From: Allolobophora icterica
Taxonomy: Eukaryota > Annelida > Clitellata > Crassiclitellata > Lumbricidae
Length of the DNA: 64,000 nt
Direction: 5' to 3'
Assembly: GCA_963556255.1 (NCBI GenBank)
Contig: OY744615.1
Span: forward strand, 5,750,216-5,814,215
This document shows, piece by piece, positions 15,301 through 30,300 of this stretch. Under the pieces are notes generated by a model, which saw only the letters and a program-made list of their open reading frames with translations, searched no databases and was not told the DNA's origin. A program made the translations under genes and the position numbers. How positions within the stretch are numbered: the stretch's first letter is position 1; every line of letters starts with the position of its first letter.

Positions 15301-18300
15301 CTTCGTCTCTGTCTCTCTCAAATAATTAAGAATGATTAGTTAATTAATTTCTTTTTATTTATATAGTCTGCTTTGTTAGACTGCATAGACATGTTTCCAT
15401 GCACAAACGATACAAAGGCATAAACTGATTAGGATTTGTGAGAACAGTTTCACCTGAAGCAACCATCAATTGTTGTCTTATCATAACAATGCTATAATGG
15501 AAGTCGTTAGATTTGACAAGTGAAAAATATATAATGAATTTTGCTTTTTTATTCTGATGTTTTTCCTGTAGCAAAGAACGAGATGTTGGAGTTGATTCGA
15601 TCGGGAAGCATCGCTTGGCTGAGCCACGTGTCGATCAGAACGGTCCAACTGGTCGCTACGATGGACTTCAGTTCCGACGACGAACACCAGGTGACGCCAG
15701 AACAGTCGAGCGCCATCTTGGTATCGCTGTCGGGCATCAGAACCGATTTACGGTCTCTTTTCGCTGAAACGGGTAAACACTGTTGGACTGAATGTGAACA
15801 CTAGGTGGCAGCAGTCGATGAGATTTTTTATCGACCGGTGTTACACATTTTGACCCCTCAATCATTCAACCAATCATTCACCATTTAATGAATTAATCAT
15901 TCAAAGCGAAGTCATTCAATCAGTCATCAATCGACTGATTGATTGACGACGAAGTGAATGTCTTCACTTTGGTCATTCCATCATCAACAAGTCAATCAAC
16001 TTCACTCATTCAATTATTATTCCGGATATTAATATTAACAATATAATCATTCTATCATTACAAGAGTTAATCTTACCTGTCAATCAATTGAGTTATAATT
16101 CTTTTCAGATCAGCTTCATCGCATGGTCCTTGAATTGGTGCTGAATGATGTCATCATAAAGACCGGTCTAAGTGGGTCCTTTACGCAGCTGCTTGGTCCT
16201 ACGTCACCTTCCATTACCATGACGCTCGCCATGATGAACTGCGCCGGATTCCCTGAATGGCATCGATTCATTGCGTTTCTGCGTTGTGAAAATCTTCCAC
16301 TTGAATTCGCTCCAGAAAACATGTTGTCCATCGAACGGACACAGGAGTTGTTGGCGAAATGGACAGAGGAAATGGTGGGTGGGTTTTTCCCAGCTAGAAA
16401 AACCATGTGTCATGGCTTTTCCACTGCTTGGTTCTTCGACGTCTGAGGAATTTTGAGAGGAAGTTAAAGTTCTTGTCATCATTATTATCAATATGTATCT
16501 GAGATAAATATGATATATATCATCAATATGAGGTAAATATCCATCTAGATTTAGGAATTTTTTTTATAACTGACCCAAAATATGAATTATCCCTCAGGAA
16601 TGAAAATTCAGGTTAGGAGTATTATTATTATTATTATTATTATTATATTTTTATTATGTTTATTTTTATTCTGTTGTTGAAATGATGTGTCATGATTTTA
16701 AAGATTTAATGAGCAACTGATTAATATGTAAATTAATGCCTCTCAAGCACCTCCCAAAAGCGCTGCTTATTGTTAACATATATTAAATATATTGTTATAT
16801 ATATTAAATGTAGGTATGATATAATATACTGGTAATAATATATATTAGCAATGAGGCAGCACTTTGGGAGGTGCTTATGAATATTATAATATTTGTTTTT
16901 TATTGTTGAATATGATAATTATTGTTTTGTAGTCTGTTTTAATGTTTAATATGCTTTTGAATATCATTTATCTTTTTATAGGCAAAAGAGGAATTGCCAA
17001 ATAAAATCATTGCTTCTGGCCGAGAATCGGACGTGCTCAGTCACGTGACTGATCAGGAGGAGTCTATTGGATTTAAGTCTGTACCGATTTCTGAAACCTA
17101 CGATGACTTGAAGGCCGAATTCTTCAACTATGTGACAGTTGAATGTATGTTTAACATTGTTTATTGATATTTGGAATGTTAAGATAATGTTGTGTGTCTG
17201 TATTAATTGTTTTTATTATTGTTTCCTAACCCAACGTACATACATAAACCCTCAAGATAAAAAAAATTAGGGATGTTGTTTGTTTCTGAGATGGCTAATT
17301 CTTGGTAGCAAAAGCGCCGTGAAAAGCAAAGCGATTGTGTTGAAGTACCGGATGGATTAAAATCAGTGTTTTTTTTCAGCTGGAATGCGCCAGAACGGCG
17401 TTCTGGCCCCTTTTTTTCAGGCACTAAAAATAATTTATTTATTTTAATAATAAAAGCAAATTTTTTTATTTTAATTGAATTTCAGTGTTTTGAACTGTTT
17501 TCAGTGTTTTTTAAGACCCCTCCCAGCCCCAATCCAGGTTTTCTTGGGATTTTAGCCCACCCATAATAATTCCGTTCCGGAACCTATTGTTCCGTTCCGG
17601 AACCTTTTTTCAGAAAAAAAGCACTGATTAAAATTATTACTTTTACATAGCACTTTTGAGGAATTAGCGCTTTTGAGGAAAGTTAATATATTCACTGGAA
17701 TGAATTCCCTGGAAATGTGTTTGCAGTGGCTCATCCTAGTAAAAGCTTTCACTGATGCAAGATGCCAGGTTGGCACCACACCAAACATCATCCTCTGTTG
17801 AAACTTGCGCAGTGTCTGTTTGGACTGCTGAAACCTTTTGCTTTGAGCTAAATAATGTTGTTTTGGAGTTCATGTGATAATCATTTGTGCCATGAAGAGT
17901 TTGAAGGCATCTAAACTTGAGATAGATTTTGTGTTTCTGATCATTTATGTGGCATTTTTTGAGAGACTGCAATAAATGTGAGTCAGATGTAAGAGATGAG
18001 ACAGATGTTGCCCACCATTTCATGTTGTCTGGTTTCCATGACTCATCGGATTTCAACCGGGTTTCTCAAACGGATCATGATTTCACTTGATTTACGTCAT
18101 ATGCGATGTGATAATGGCACTACAGAAGTCAGTTGATTAGATTAGATTAGACGGATTTTTAGTTGAATGACTGACATGATTTCATTTCTGGATCCTTCCA
18201 TGTAAATTCGTTCTTTCTAAGCTGATGCCGTTTTTGATGCATCATTTCTTGCTGATGTTTTCAAGCGAGACGATGTGTGCCGAACCCAGGAGAGATCCTC

Positions 18301-21300
18301 TTCTTCGCAGACAAAGATGCAACTGAGGCAACGATGACTTGGCGTTACTATGAGCCGAGAGTTTTGATGAACGTCAAGGCAATGCAGGTTCCGTTCTCAA
18401 TCCAACGCCAGCACAGTGCAGCAGCGTTTGACGAGAGCCTTCGGGTACGGCGATTCAATTCTCAGCTCACATTCAACTTTGACAAAATCAGAAAAGGCAC
18501 TATATAAATAGCCAGATACTAGAATGGTCGTTGTATTCGATGCCTCACTGTTTGACTGACTGGCTGATTAACTGACTGGCTGTCTGGCTGGCTGGCTTGT
18601 TGACTGGCTGCTGATGAAGTTGGGAAGTGAATACGAATGCAAGGTTCAGTATAAGTGTGACAGAGTGATATTTTATGGAGTTACAGTTCATAAACTATTA
18701 AACTGTGGCCAACAATAGTATTTAAAATCAGTCCATATTCCTCAGTTTTATCACAACTCAACAATGTCATTGTCTTGCTCTGATCATACGTAGGACTGGA
18801 GCTGTTCTTGGTGAACAATCTCCTTCTCAGTTGCTGGACCTAGATTTTGAAACTCTCTGCCTCTGTTTTTGTCTGCTGTGTTGCTTATGTCACTTTGTTT
18901 TCAACTTATTACATATCAAATTGTTTATCCTTTTTGGGATGTCTCTTGGTGGATATTGACGTGATCATTGGTTGATTTTGGTACACTATTGCCTTGTGTA
19001 TTACACACTGATGCTATAGAAGTTGTTGATAATATATAATGCTTGAGGCAGAGATTAGTGTATTTCTGTGAAAAGCCATGTCCATAAGAGCTTTAGAAGA
19101 AGCCTCATTATCTAACAAATTCTGATATGATGTAGCATTCAAAGACAGCATCATCTGGTGAGTTTCTTTCATTCTATCAGGTACCATGTGTCCTGCAGTT
19201 CTCGCAGTCTCTTGGAGAGATGTTTGAAGACTACTCTGAGTTCTTTCTCTCACAAAATCAGTCGAGTCAGGCTGAACTGCCGGATGTTGTTGCCAATAGT
19301 GATGGTTCATGTGCGATAGCCTCCGAAATCTGGAGGGTGGTGATGCGCATGCCACCGAGCGATCATCATCGTCATCTCAGGTAAATTGTTCTTCATCAAA
19401 GGTATATTGGCCATCATTTCAGGTGAACTACTCATTTGCTTCGACCTAGATATCCCGATCAATTTGCAAAGACAGAGAGGCAACCTATGGTGACTGAAAC
19501 AAATGGAGGTGGCTAATGAGTCAGCTTGTGGCTGGTGCGACTCGTAATTCTAATTAGACATTTATATAGCGCCACTGCCAGAAAAAATAAATCAGTGGCG
19601 ACTCATATTTGAATCTGCATCTTAGTGTAAAAATATGATATGAGTGCCTGATAAAATCCAATGCGAGTGAATTGAATAGAATTTAGTAATTGAATAAATA
19701 AAACTCTGTTGCAAACACTGAGGAATATCTGTTGGATGGATTTTCAGTGACGAGGTGGAGCTGTTGGTTTCTCCGTTGACTTTGGCTGCATCTCTGCGAA
19801 TCGATTCACGATTTGTCTCCACGTTGCTACCGCTGTTCTACGTCACTTCTCAGATTGACTTCGCTCAGCTTCGAGTTTTCAATGACCCATCACACCTGGC
19901 TAAAAGTACCCTTCGAGTTTTCAATCACCCATGACACCTGGTTGATGATGATAATGATCATGATCATGATCATGATGATGATCATGATCATGATCATGAT
20001 CAGAAAGATGATGAATAAAATAAACTGATGTTTGATAAGGATGATGGAAGTGATAATGATAATGATGATAAGGAGATGATTATGGTGATGATGTGGTTCA
20101 TCAATGTCATGATTTCAAATTATCGATAGGTTTCATATTTAAGTGCAAGAATACACAAATTTATTTAAGGGAAAACTGAAGAATTGTTACAGGGCTGTCA
20201 ATACCTCTGAATACCCGGGCCCCCGTTCGCAGGTTCGCACCCGCGCTCTTAAATAATAATAATGATAATAATAATAATAATCTTCTTTATTAATTAAAAC
20301 TGACAAGTACGCAGTAAGATTACATTGAAACATGACAGTACAATCAAGATCTTAATTAACACACGGTTTGGCAGCCATGCAAGGCGCCGCCCTACAGGGG
20401 GTTACGGGAATCGATCCACGAACCTAATGCTCTCATGGCCATGAGTGTTACCATTACGCTATCCCCCCTCCCCATAGATAGCACGGTATAGGGAGGGGTG
20501 ACTGACTGATTGTTCTTTCACCCTGCTTATGTGCTGTCGATTCAACGGATTGGATAATTTGAATGACAGTGTAGACTAACCCTTCAGGCCTGTGGATAGC
20601 CGTTAATTGCATTAGTATTGGATGACTACTGAATACTACTGTCCTTGTAGCTGACGCCAAGCCAATGATGACTAACTGAACTAGTCCTTAGTGCATATAT
20701 TTAACAACGTATAGCCTTTTGGACAGCATAAGTTTCCGTTCAAAGATTGGTTACTTAGTGAGTTGGTCTTTCGAGACTTTAAACGAGATCTTGTTATTTG
20801 CCACCATTGCTGTTTGAAAATAGCAGCAGTGGCAGCAAATAACGAGATCAATAAAAGTTTGAGAAGTTTATCAGAATCCATTCCATTGATTTGTGTATTT
20901 AACTGTCTATTAGTGTCTAATCAGTAATCACGTCGTTGAAGCCAACTTTTTTACTTTTTGAATAAAATGTGCATCACTTATTAATTATCTAGAAGTTACA
21001 TTCAATTTAGCGAATTATTACTATTAGCAGCTAGGGAGAGCTATTGGCTGCCATTTTATACCAATGACGGACTAAAGGGCCTTTGGGTACCCACTGAAAA
21101 TTAGCTTGGGCACCCAGGCCACGTTTTAAAAAATGTTGACAGCCCTAATTGTTACATTGGATTACGTAGTATGGGTAATTAACATTCGTTTTATTGTTAT
21201 TATATTTTTATATCATTTTTTTACAGTTCAGGAAACGTTTTATTATTATTGGTTTAAATTAAAAGAATGACCTGAATATGTTACAGTGGATTCGGGTTTG

Positions 21301-24300
21301 ATGTCGCCGTATCGTCTGGTGAATGACGTTCCGAAACGCGAGTTGTTTGTTGTCACTTTGAATGATTTGTCGCTGACGTCTGCTTCGTCTGGACCTCAAC
21401 ATTCCCAGTCGCATCGCTTACGGGTCAGAAACAAGAATCCCTCTGCCTTTAGCTTTCATCAACATCTCTGGATTTTCACTCAACTGTCTCTGGCTTCCTT
21501 GGCAGTTTTTAATATTTTAAAATATTCTATTGTTTATTATTGTTGCTGTGTTTTGACTCATTTCTTCCATGGAACGTTTCGCTTCTTATCAGATTCCCTC
21601 TTGACTTTTAAGTGGACTAATTTTTGTCTTGGATGGTGAGTGGTGACTTTGTTTAGCAGCCACCATTGACTTGTACATCGGTGCTATCGAAGTTTTAAGA
21701 TTTTCTAATATAGATAAGTAATATTAGTACTATTATTAGTGTTATTTGAAATTACAAATTATTTCTATCACCGAGAAAAGGTTAAAACACTCCTGCTTTT
21801 GCCTGTTCACTCAGCTATCTCTGGCTTCTTTGGCATTTTTTAATATATTTAAATATTCTATTGTTTGTTATTGCTGCTTTGTTATGACTCTTTCCTTCCA
21901 CAGGCTGCTTCCATTTTGTATTGGATTTTTTTATCAGAATTGCCCTTGATTTTTCGTATGGACAAGCTGACTGCTTTGCAGTGACCATTGAATGATGTCT
22001 TGACCATTATTACAGTGCCACTATAGAAGTTCTTGGATTATTCTTATGATTATAGATTATTAATATTATCATTTGTAATTGTAATTGTAATCTCAAAATT
22101 TCTACAGCACCCACAAAAGCGAAGTCGTGGGAACCAGATTATTCGCTGGCGCTTAGTCAAATCACAATCGTTAGGCGGGGTGGGTGGGTGAAATCAGTTC
22201 CAGGTCGAGATCCAAAGGGTCAGTCAGGCAGACGCCTAAGGAGGGTGGTGCTTGGGATCGAAACGGCGAGTGAGGTAAGGGGAAGAGGATGAATCAGGAT
22301 AAGACTTTTGAAAGAGCAATGTTTTCAGTTTGAATGGAAGACCTGGGGAGAAATAGCAATGGATGAGGTTTTGGTGAGTTCGTAGTATTATAGGTCTGAT
22401 ATTTCTCGTAGTACTGGTGGGAGTTTGTTCCAAAGATTTGGGACAGCTATGGCTATGGAACGATTCGCAAATTTTAGTGATGAAGTGATGGAAGGGCGGA
22501 GAAGTATTAGGACAGAAGAGGAGCGGGTTGAGCGGAGTAGTTGGACCGTGAACAGCTGATGGAGATAGAATGGCTGGGAGGATTGGAGTGTGTTGTAGGT
22601 GAGTGATATAACTTTGTATTCTATTCGTTCGGGTATCATTGTTATTCTTATGGCTTTCTGGTGAAATGTTGTTTGATTAATTGTTGTTTAATGATTGTGT
22701 CATAACAGAGATGACTAGTGTCACCCTCCTACTTTCTCCGTTCCTGGACTGTCATTGGTTTTTGTTAAATAATTATACCCAACCGGGCCAGCTAATAGTC
22801 AGCTGCGATGGTTCATTGCGACTTTGATTTGTTGACATTTCTTTTCTTCTGCCTCTGTTGTTGACTTGGGAATAATTGTTCTTTCTTAGATGAAGACAAC
22901 CTTGTCATGTGATGTTCTTGAGTACAAGTGTTTAACCCTGCTTCCTCTGCTCGACCAATGTTCGCTGTCTTCGGAAATCACCCTAACATCATCTGCCAAG
23001 GTAAACTGATCGAAATGACGGCCCCAAAATTTGAGTCACTGAAATTGTAGCTGTAGTCACAGATTTATACAGCAGGGCTTCAGAGGAAAACCCTCCGTTT
23101 ATAGGGTATAATGGGAAACACCTTGTTCTCTTGTAAATCAGCCTCTGATATCAGTTACACATGACTAATTAAGTCAGTGGACTGTGAAATCTGTGTTTTT
23201 AAACTCTGTGAACAGCGCCATTGATTGTTCTGTCGTGTGGTTGTGTTCTGAACTCCTTTGCCATAAGCCAAACACAGTGCGACTGGATTTTGCATTGTAT
23301 CTTTTGAGTGGTGCTCTTAATCAGTGACTGCCTGATTGGTTGAGTTATGTTTGGGTTGTAGGTTTGAATTCACTGTCTGCATTTTAGCGAACAAAGGCGT
23401 TTGATGTTGATTCTGTTTAGAGCTAACATGGAATCTAATCGCAGAGAAGTTGCTGTAACCTTCTCAGCTCTCAGACCACACATGGTCTTATCTTACATAC
23501 CAGTTATCTAATATCTAGTATGCTGTTTTAACTCATCTAATCGGTGACTTGTACAGCGCCATTATCATGATGGTCCAGGCACCAATCGATGGTGTCTTCT
23601 TCAAGTGAAATTGTAGTCATAGTCCATTAGGGAAGCCAAGTAGAAATCTGAAGTAAAGCCATGGAGGGTAAATGAGCTGAAGGAGGTGAGTTTTTAGTTC
23701 TGTTCGGAATGACATTAGAGAGAGACAGAGAGAGGAGAGAGTGGATAAGCGCACTGGATTCAACTCACTTTCTTTGACCATTTGAATCTGACAGTGGCCA
23801 AGACTTCAACTGGACGTTCGACTGGACAAGATATTCATCCGAACGAGTCCGAGCATTGTCCAGACGGTCAGTGATGTTGTCCAGTCATGGCAGAATCTTC
23901 ATTCGCCGAAACCACAAGTCATGGCTTACTACATAATCTGTAACAACACGCTGGAACAATTGCGCTTTGGACAGGTTGGTTTCTGACATTGGAGCAGATT
24001 GTAGAGACGCTATATAAATTGACGTTTACAATGCATTACAACTGTGCTTTTGGAAGACATCTCTGTAGCTTTATGATTGGTATTGACAATGGTAAGGGTC
24101 GGGGTAGTGAATGTGGTAAGGTTTAACCAGAATTGGGGAAATAATTGTGACAAGGTTTACCAAGAGTTGGGGTAATGATTGGGGTAATGGTTATGCACAA
24201 TTGGGCAATGATTGGGGTAAGGGTTATCCAGAATTTGATAATGTTAGGAGTAAGGATTATGCAGAATTGAACAAGTTTTGGGTGTGGAATAAATTGAGAA

Positions 24301-27300
24301 TTTCCGCTTGTAATTTGTTGATATTTTTGTGATTATCAGTTAAGTGCTGTTGAGCTGGTGTCATGCATTTTGTTATCCAGGTGGAAACGGATGAAGAGCT
24401 AGTTCTTCCGAGTCGAGAGGCGATCCCATACAGCTGGAGAAGCACCAGGGCAAAGCAACTGCTGAGGATAATGCTTCACAGTCTGAAGCCAGCATCATCA
24501 ACATCATCAGCAGCAGCAACATCCAAGGAAGTGGATGTTCATCACGAAGGCATCTTCTGTACCTCTGTGACCACAGCAACTGGACAAGATGCTACGCTTA
24601 TTGTGAAAATTTCAAAACTATCCAGCACCGTGAAACAGGTGAAATGATTTACAAAATTATTTATTTCTATCTTAATTTTATTTATTTATTTATTCTGGAT
24701 ATTTCTATAGCGCCTCTCGAAGTCAACTACTACTCAGAGGCGCTCCCGACTACAGCATTTGATACTGTGCTGGAATTTTCACGCCGAAACGCCACGAGCA
24801 ATTGCGAGTGAAGGACTTGCCCAAGGTCCGTACGCAGCGGCTAGAGTGGGATTCGAACCTGCAACCCTCCGGTCACAAGGCGCCGAACTTACCACTGAGC
24901 CACCACGCCCCAGAATGTCTTATTAAGTTGAATTAGCGACTTTCAAAAACACAGATTTACCAAAGAGAAATTTTATTTAATTTTTAATTGTGTTAAATCT
25001 TTGAATGTTCATTTATGCATTTATTGAATCTGTTGAATCGTAATTATGGAAGTGTTTCATTCAATAGACTTGTGTTTGTCTTGTGTTTTGAACACTAGGT
25101 CATCATAAGTGGCCTCATTTTCTTTGCCAACCAACTGGATCGGCCACTGCAGATTAAAATCCTAACAAAGAACCCAGCAAAAGACACGACTGTAGTCGTT
25201 GCTCCTGGAAGTCATTCTGCCTCGTGTATCATGGATGTCGCAGATTTACGCGCCATACGACTCAGCGTCACGACGTCGGCCAAGATCGGATGGTCACAGG
25301 AGATCCTCATCTCGTATGCGCATATTGGTCTCCTCGTTAAGGTAGTTTTCTGATGAGAACAGGATTTCTAATCTAATCAAATCATAAGGAGTATGTCTCT
25401 AGGATTAGACTTGTTTGTTGTGGAATTGTTATTGTCATTGCAAATTTATATAGCACCACTTCTAGAGAAACAAATCAGAGGTACTCAAGACCTGATAAAA
25501 CAAAATGATGATCGAATAAAATGGTATTGTATCATATTGTATCTAGAAATTTATAAAGCACCTCTTGCAGAATAACCACTCAGAGGCGCTCTCAGCACCA
25601 GAAGCCCAGGGGAAACAGAAGCCTCTTTAGGGAACACGAGACCAGTCATCAGAATGGTACCATGATCAAATAGAATACTACATGTATTATGATTGAATAG
25701 AATGTTGCCATAGTACTATGACTGAATGGAATGGTTTTCAAGTGCTTACGGAAATAGGAATGAAAGGCCAAGAAGACTCAATTCAAAGGTTGCAAGGCAG
25801 TTTTTCCAGAAACATGGACAACAGCAAAACTTCTATGTTAGGCTACAGAAGTTCAGATTAGTGGGACGTATAGCTCCCTTAGATAGGATGGAGCAGAGTC
25901 TGCAAAACAATTGCACATGAGCACAAGATCTTAAATTCCATGTGTTTTTGCATAGATAAACATGTAGCTAGTCTCGCTTTCACCCAGTTCAGTGAAGGCA
26001 TCATGTAGAGCACTTTACTAGTATTACTAGTCTCTCATACACAGCACATTCTGCAAAGTAGTTCAGTGAAATCTCCCTTAATCGAGGTTTCATCAAACTC
26101 TAAGCTACTGGCCATCAATTGCCATAAACTGTCCTGATTGTGAAAACCCGAAATTACTGCTTTTTCTTAACCTTTCTTGTCCACTGTTTCCGAGATAGCA
26201 CCAGTGCTAACCAGCACATGAATACATGCATCTGTACCATGCAAACATGTGTAAGGATATCGTTATGTAGATCACAAGTGTCTGAATTTATATAGTGCCA
26301 CCAGCCCACCACAGGGTGATGCTGTTGTGTGAGTTACTGCACTATCCACTGGAATATGATCACCTGCTGGATCTAGTGTTTTCATGATGGTGGGTTGGGG
26401 TAACCGGTTAGTTGCAACACTTAGCTTGTAAGACTGGAGTACGGATTCAGACTCGGCTGAGGTGGTCATTGTGTAGGGACCTTGAGCAAGTCCTTCACTC
26501 ACAATTGCTCAGCATCATTGGTTTTGTGTCTTATGATTATGTGTGCAATTCTGAACTTTGGAAGGAGTGCGATATATCAAATGCAGTTGGATTTTGTTGC
26601 CTTAAGTTAGCAGTGGCGATCATTTGAAAGCAGAGTTTGTGTTTTTCGCTTAGGTGCCTTTGACGAACCCATCTGAGTGCATCTACGTCTGGTGTCACGT
26701 GATTTCACAAGGTCACTCTGGGGTCGCAGAGACGATGGCAAGTACTCCGATCTTTTACAAAGACATCTACTGTAAGCTGGAATTTTCTATGATGCTGTAG
26801 TCACAAATGCACAAGGCACTAGACAAACCTCAATTACATGATAATAATCCTTTAGAGTAGAGATTTCTCAGTTCCTGGCTACTGCCTTCATCAGTTCCTG
26901 CCACCTCTTCATGCGAATGGAGAGAACCAGGCAGATGTTGCTTTATACTTTATTAAGACACTTTACAAATTAATATTATTATGTTTTCATTTACCACTAT
27001 CTATTGACCAAGCATCTGTCTGCGGCGCTGAGCAATTGTAAATGTCTCAGGTGGGAAGCCTGAACCAATCTGTCCATCTTTGATGGCTGGGTATTCTATA
27101 TAAAGAGAGGAGCTGATCTCAAGCTGCACACCATAGCCTGGCTTCTGGTTTCTCTGTCGGATTTCATCCTAGTTTTTGTAGTGGATTAAGAGGTTTGATT
27201 GCGATTTCAATTCAAGTGACCATCGACTGATGACTTGCACAGTATGATAATGACACTTGTTGTTTTCCAGGTTGTCTTATGTCCACTCTTCGTCGTTAAG

Positions 27301-30300
27301 TCACGTTTTCCATCGCAACTACTGATGAACTTTAAGACGCCAAAGTTGAAGACTGTGACGCAGTTGGAACTGGAAGGACGAGGCTTGGAAAGACAACTGG
27401 AAGTTGGCGGACGGGATCTCATCCACAACATCACTTTCCAGATTAAGTTCGACCCGATTTCTTATTAATTAAATCTCTATTCTAATGACTTCCATAGCTG
27501 CATTATATCATAATATTGCAGAAGGCATTAATCGATGTTCATTTCAAGTGAAATCCAATTGGTCAGATATGCAGAGAATCAGACTGTAGGTGGATTAGCA
27601 AGTTGAAAGAGATGAGTCTTAAGTTTAGATCTGAATGACAACCAAGAACCAATGGATCATGCGCAGCGGGTTAGTGAAAGCTACCAAGAATGCCTGGGAG
27701 CTCAGTACAGTTGTGGTGCTAGGCACATTTGAGAAATATTGTTATTATCACGCTGGTGCAAAAGAGTCTTTTAGTTTAGAAGAGATGATATCAGATGGTA
27801 TTAACTATAATGAGGACCATGGGAGAGCCGCCTTATGGAGACGATCACACAATCAATGTAGAACTACAGGGACTAGAGTGATTGGATTTTCATACGACGT
27901 TGTTAAGTATTTACATACATTTTGCTGAGTAGGGGATGTTTCAGAAGTGGGGGGGTGCAAGATTTTAGATTGGATTACAATGGATTAGATTAGAATAGAT
28001 TAGATTATTGTATTTGTTTACTGATGTCTTGTGCTGAATATCATTTGTTTCATGTTTTCTAGTTCCACGACTGAGGTGTCGAATCCGCCGTTGACGCTGT
28101 CAGCCGAAACAATCGAACAGGTCGATCGAGTGAGTCTGGCAGATGCAGACATTTCCAAATTGTCTTGGTTGTGGCATGACAGTGGAATCGATGATGTCTG
28201 GCCATACAACACAATTGATGAGATCACGTAAGCAACTCAAAGGAGAATTCCTTCTTCAATTGACTTTCTCCTCTGCTTCCGTTGTGAATGTAATAACTCT
28301 GATTGTTTTGCTTCTCATTTTGTTCTGTTTTTCATTTGCTTTTGTTCAAAGGGAAGCTTTTGTGTTTTTATTTTAATATTTGGCTTCCATTGACTGGTGT
28401 TATCTGTGGCTAAATATTTAATTGTTGACATAGTTTGTGTATATATATAGGTAGAGTACTTATGAAGCCAAACGCATCATAAGTTGATTAAGACTTTTAA
28501 TTGTTAAATTGAGCAATTAAATTGCAAAATTAAGACTTTTAATTGTGAAATTAAGACTTCTAATTGTTTAATTGAGACTTTTAATTGTTAAATCGAGACT
28601 TTAATTGTGAAATTGAGACTTTTAATTCTGATTCCTTTCAGGCCTTCAGTGTCTCAGTTAGCAAGTCAAAGGGAAGCAGAACAAACAAGAGGCCAGTCAG
28701 ATTCACCTGCGTTGGCTTCATCGATCCACGCATTGGATGCATCTGTGTTGAACAGCGAAGACCAGCCAAACATTGAACTGCAGATCAATCTCTGCCAATT
28801 CTGGCCAGGACTCAACACTCTGCTCATCAACGTCTCTCCTCATTGGCTCTTTGTCAATGAATCAGGACTCGACACTGTTCTTCTTGAGGCCGACAGCAAA
28901 TCCTACAAACTACCTTCACGACGAACCATTGCTCCACCAGTTTTCAAGGCAAGATTATCATATTCTGTAGGCCTTGTTATTATATAATTTAATTTTAATT
29001 ATATTTACTGATTAATTATCTATCTGTTTTATCTAATCTGCTTATAAACTTGTTGTGGATGTAAAAAATGTTGCCTAACTTCTTGAGTATTTCCAGTCTG
29101 GAATCTAGTTCATATCGGACATTTATATAGCGCCTCTTCAAGGAGAACTACTCAGAGGTGAGTAGTTATTAGTTGTTATGCATTTTTAAGCACCACTATA
29201 TAATGACAAATCATCAATTGATCAATTGTGAGTGAAGAACTTGCCCAAGGTCCCACACAGTAAGAGCAGAAGCTTGAAAATGTTACAAAGCAAGAACTCC
29301 ATTCCTTGCTGTGGATTTCTTTGCTCTGCGGCACAGGATGACCTCGTTGTTCCCTCAGACAGAACATCCACAGTGCAGCACAGAAGCTTTGCTTTCGTCC
29401 ATCCAACTTTCTGAAATAGGTTGCCTCCATCCTACAACATGTCTTCGTCTGTTTTCACCTCTCTTCTGTAAATGCTTGAAAACTATTTTGTTGGATCCTG
29501 GTTTCCGTCGTTAGGTCGGAAGCACCTAACCTTTGTTTCTGGAACCTTTTTTTCTTTTGAGGAGGTGCTATATAAATCTGTGATTACAATTAGAGATTAC
29601 AATTACTCTAACCAATCTAACTACCATGCCCCACTAATCTAATCTAATCATTACAGTTCCTAATCTAATCATGACAGTTCTTAATCTAATCATAACAGTT
29701 CTTAATCTAATCATAACAGTTCTTAATGTAATCATAACATTTCTTAATCTAATCATAACAGTTCCTAATCTAATCACGATAGTTCTTTAGCGTGTTTTTG
29801 GTGATACACATTACACAGGGCATGAACTGATGATCACGAAACTTTAGATGTATACATATATGTCTGAAATTGTCACAATGTGTACGAATTATTTCTTTTA
29901 ACACAACAGTTTGCTCTGTACTCAATTGTGAAAGTTCAATGTCGCTATACTCTTTTAGCAACTGTCTTAAATATTTTGCAAGTTCATTTCCTAGCCAAAC
30001 AGTTTAAATAGTTATGATAATTTCATCTGGACATTTTATGTTATTGCAAATTGTTGAAAACTTGCAGTCAGTCAAGTACACTCTATATGCTATCCATGAG
30101 TAAAATAGGCCTCAGTCTACTGGACAGAACGTAGAAGACATTCTGAGTCGATGGTCCAGCCAAGAAGACCTGATGTTGTATGGTGTGGGCAGAAAGCTTG
30201 GATTGCTTTTCAAGATTAATATACGTTTGGTGGCTTTGTCAAATTGCAGGGATCGTTTAGAATCGGAGTGGTTCTTGGTGGAAAGGTTCACCTGTCCGAC